DNA of 64,000 nt from Macrocybe gigantea (taxonomy: Eukaryota; Basidiomycota; Agaricomycetes; Agaricales; Callistosporiaceae), in the NCBI GenBank assembly GCA_011319805.1, contig SJRY01000022.1, positions 211,185-275,184 of the forward strand. The letters are read 5' to 3'. Below are positions 63,327 to 64,000 of this stretch, in pieces; the stretch's first letter is position 1; each line of letters starts with the position of its first letter. The notes under the pieces were generated by a model that was not told the DNA's origin, made no database searches, and saw only the letters and a program-made list of their open reading frames with translations. The translations under genes were made by a program, and so were the position numbers.

Positions 63327-64000
63327 TCATATTAAGGACTTTCTTCGCTTCTGATCGTATTTCATTCTGATGCTCTCAGTTAGGATATCGCGCAAACACC
63401 AGCGTGGCTGACATACCATCAAACGGTCTACATCTTCTTTAGACCACTTGTATGTATCGACGAGGATGGTCTCCAGGCCAAACCCGCCTGACCCAGGGCG
63501 ACCAGGCTCCCCAGGTGGTTTCGGAATCTTTTTAAGCTCTGTATCTCCGTGTGATGGGCGGGCCGTGCCAAGCGGTGGCCTAGCGTTTCCGTTCCCATCC
63601 TCACAACTCGGATGGCGATTGCTTGGTCCCCCATTATCAAGTGGCTCGGGTCGTCCGAGAATAGTAGAGTCTGTGAACTCGATGCGCGACGTCGTAATCG
63701 GCATAGGCGGGTCGGCTGATGGCATAAACTCTATGCGCGACGTCAGTAGAGGATAGTGTCGCTGAATGTAATATGCCATATTCTTTGGCACACTCTTGTC
63801 GCGTTTCATCTCTTTATATGTCCTCAAAACACGTCGCGTAATCGCATGCGACCGTAGCATAAACAATGAAAACCATAAATGCAAATGTTGGCCCACCTGG
63901 CGCAAACTGATAAAGGAGGCTGGCAGTGTATAAGTTGCACCTTTGTCTCGGCAATAAGCTACGACATCGAGCAGGTGAAAGGGTCTGCATAACAGGACGG
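63327..64000 (-). CDS. Unidentified protein, 3' part only (continues past window end)
   Basis: Open on the minus strand from the window edge to the stop at 63327, about 220 residues. It begins with LCRPFHLLDVVAYCRDKGAT, LPASFISLRQVGQHLHLW and FSLFMLRSHAITRRVLRTYK. The segment TSRIEF then occurs twice, 18 residues apart, within a Pro/Gly-rich linker (GRPEPLDNGGPSNRHP, PGEPGRPGSGGFG). The C-terminus is TYKWSKEDVDRLMVCQPRWC and DQKRRKSLI. A helical, basic N-terminal part and a disordered linker are visible. I do not recognise the family. The position next to a transposon may mean it is TE-derived. No start codon can be given. Confidence 0.55.
   Translation of the reverse strand, partial: VLLCRPFHLLDVVAYCRDKGATYTLPASFISLRQVGQHLHLWFSLFMLRSHAITRRVLRTYKEMKRDKSVPKNMAYYIQRHYPLLTSRIEFMPSADPPMPITTSRIEFTDSTILGRPEPLDNGGPSNRHPSCEDGNGNARPPLGTARPSHGDTELKKIPKPPGEPGRPGSGGFGLETILVDTYKWSKEDVDRLMVCQPRWCLRDILTESIRMKYDQKRRKSLI

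Overview
This window comes from a filamentous basidiomycete, most likely an agaricomycete. Genes are split by many introns of about 45-60 nt. The gene content fits that group: a FunK1-type kinase, an AIM9-like phosphotransferase, SRPK, recyclin-1, IML2, and a CACTA/Tnp2 transposase with TE-associated neighbours.

Layout. (1) 0.3-5.0 kb: a coiled-coil/serine-rich protein and the lariat debranching enzyme DBR1, both on +. (2) 5.0-9.6 kb: a long stretch without a convincing gene, leading into a two-finger C2H2 transcription factor (9.6-12.3 kb). (3) 15.2-16.4 kb: a membrane-anchored short-chain dehydrogenase (-). (4) 17.7-36 kb: a damaged region. It holds an AIM9-like gene, an intron-containing tRNA-Asn, an SRPK kinase gene, an unrecognised spliced locus, a multi-pass membrane protein, a diverged 2.2 kb tandem duplication carrying two small secreted SH3-like genes (one frameshifted), and a FunK1 kinase. 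Three near-identical direct duplications of about 0.5 kb lie here, and many genes carry 1-2 nt frame breaks. (5) 37-48 kb: intact housekeeping genes: recyclin-1 (+), IML2 (-) and a BCAS3-like WD40 protein (-). (6) 48.6-62.3 kb: a TE-rich module with two tandem Cys6 zinc-cluster paralogues, a long coiled-coil protein (-), and, divergent from it, a coiled-coil RING gene that runs almost directly into a CxC-Tnp2 transposase. (7) 63.3 kb to the end: the 3' part of an unidentified gene (-).

How they work together: DBR1 (intron lariat turnover) and SRPK (SR-protein phosphorylation) both serve splicing. Recyclin-1 (exocyst-like/F-box), IML2 and BCAS3-like belong to membrane traffic and protein clearance. 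There is no biosynthetic cluster. The most unusual feature is the possible in-frame RING-CxC-Tnp2 fusion (57.3-62.3 kb) beside a divergent coiled-coil accessory gene. The main caution is that 10-36 kb carries indel and duplication damage that may be an assembly or sequencing artefact rather than biology.
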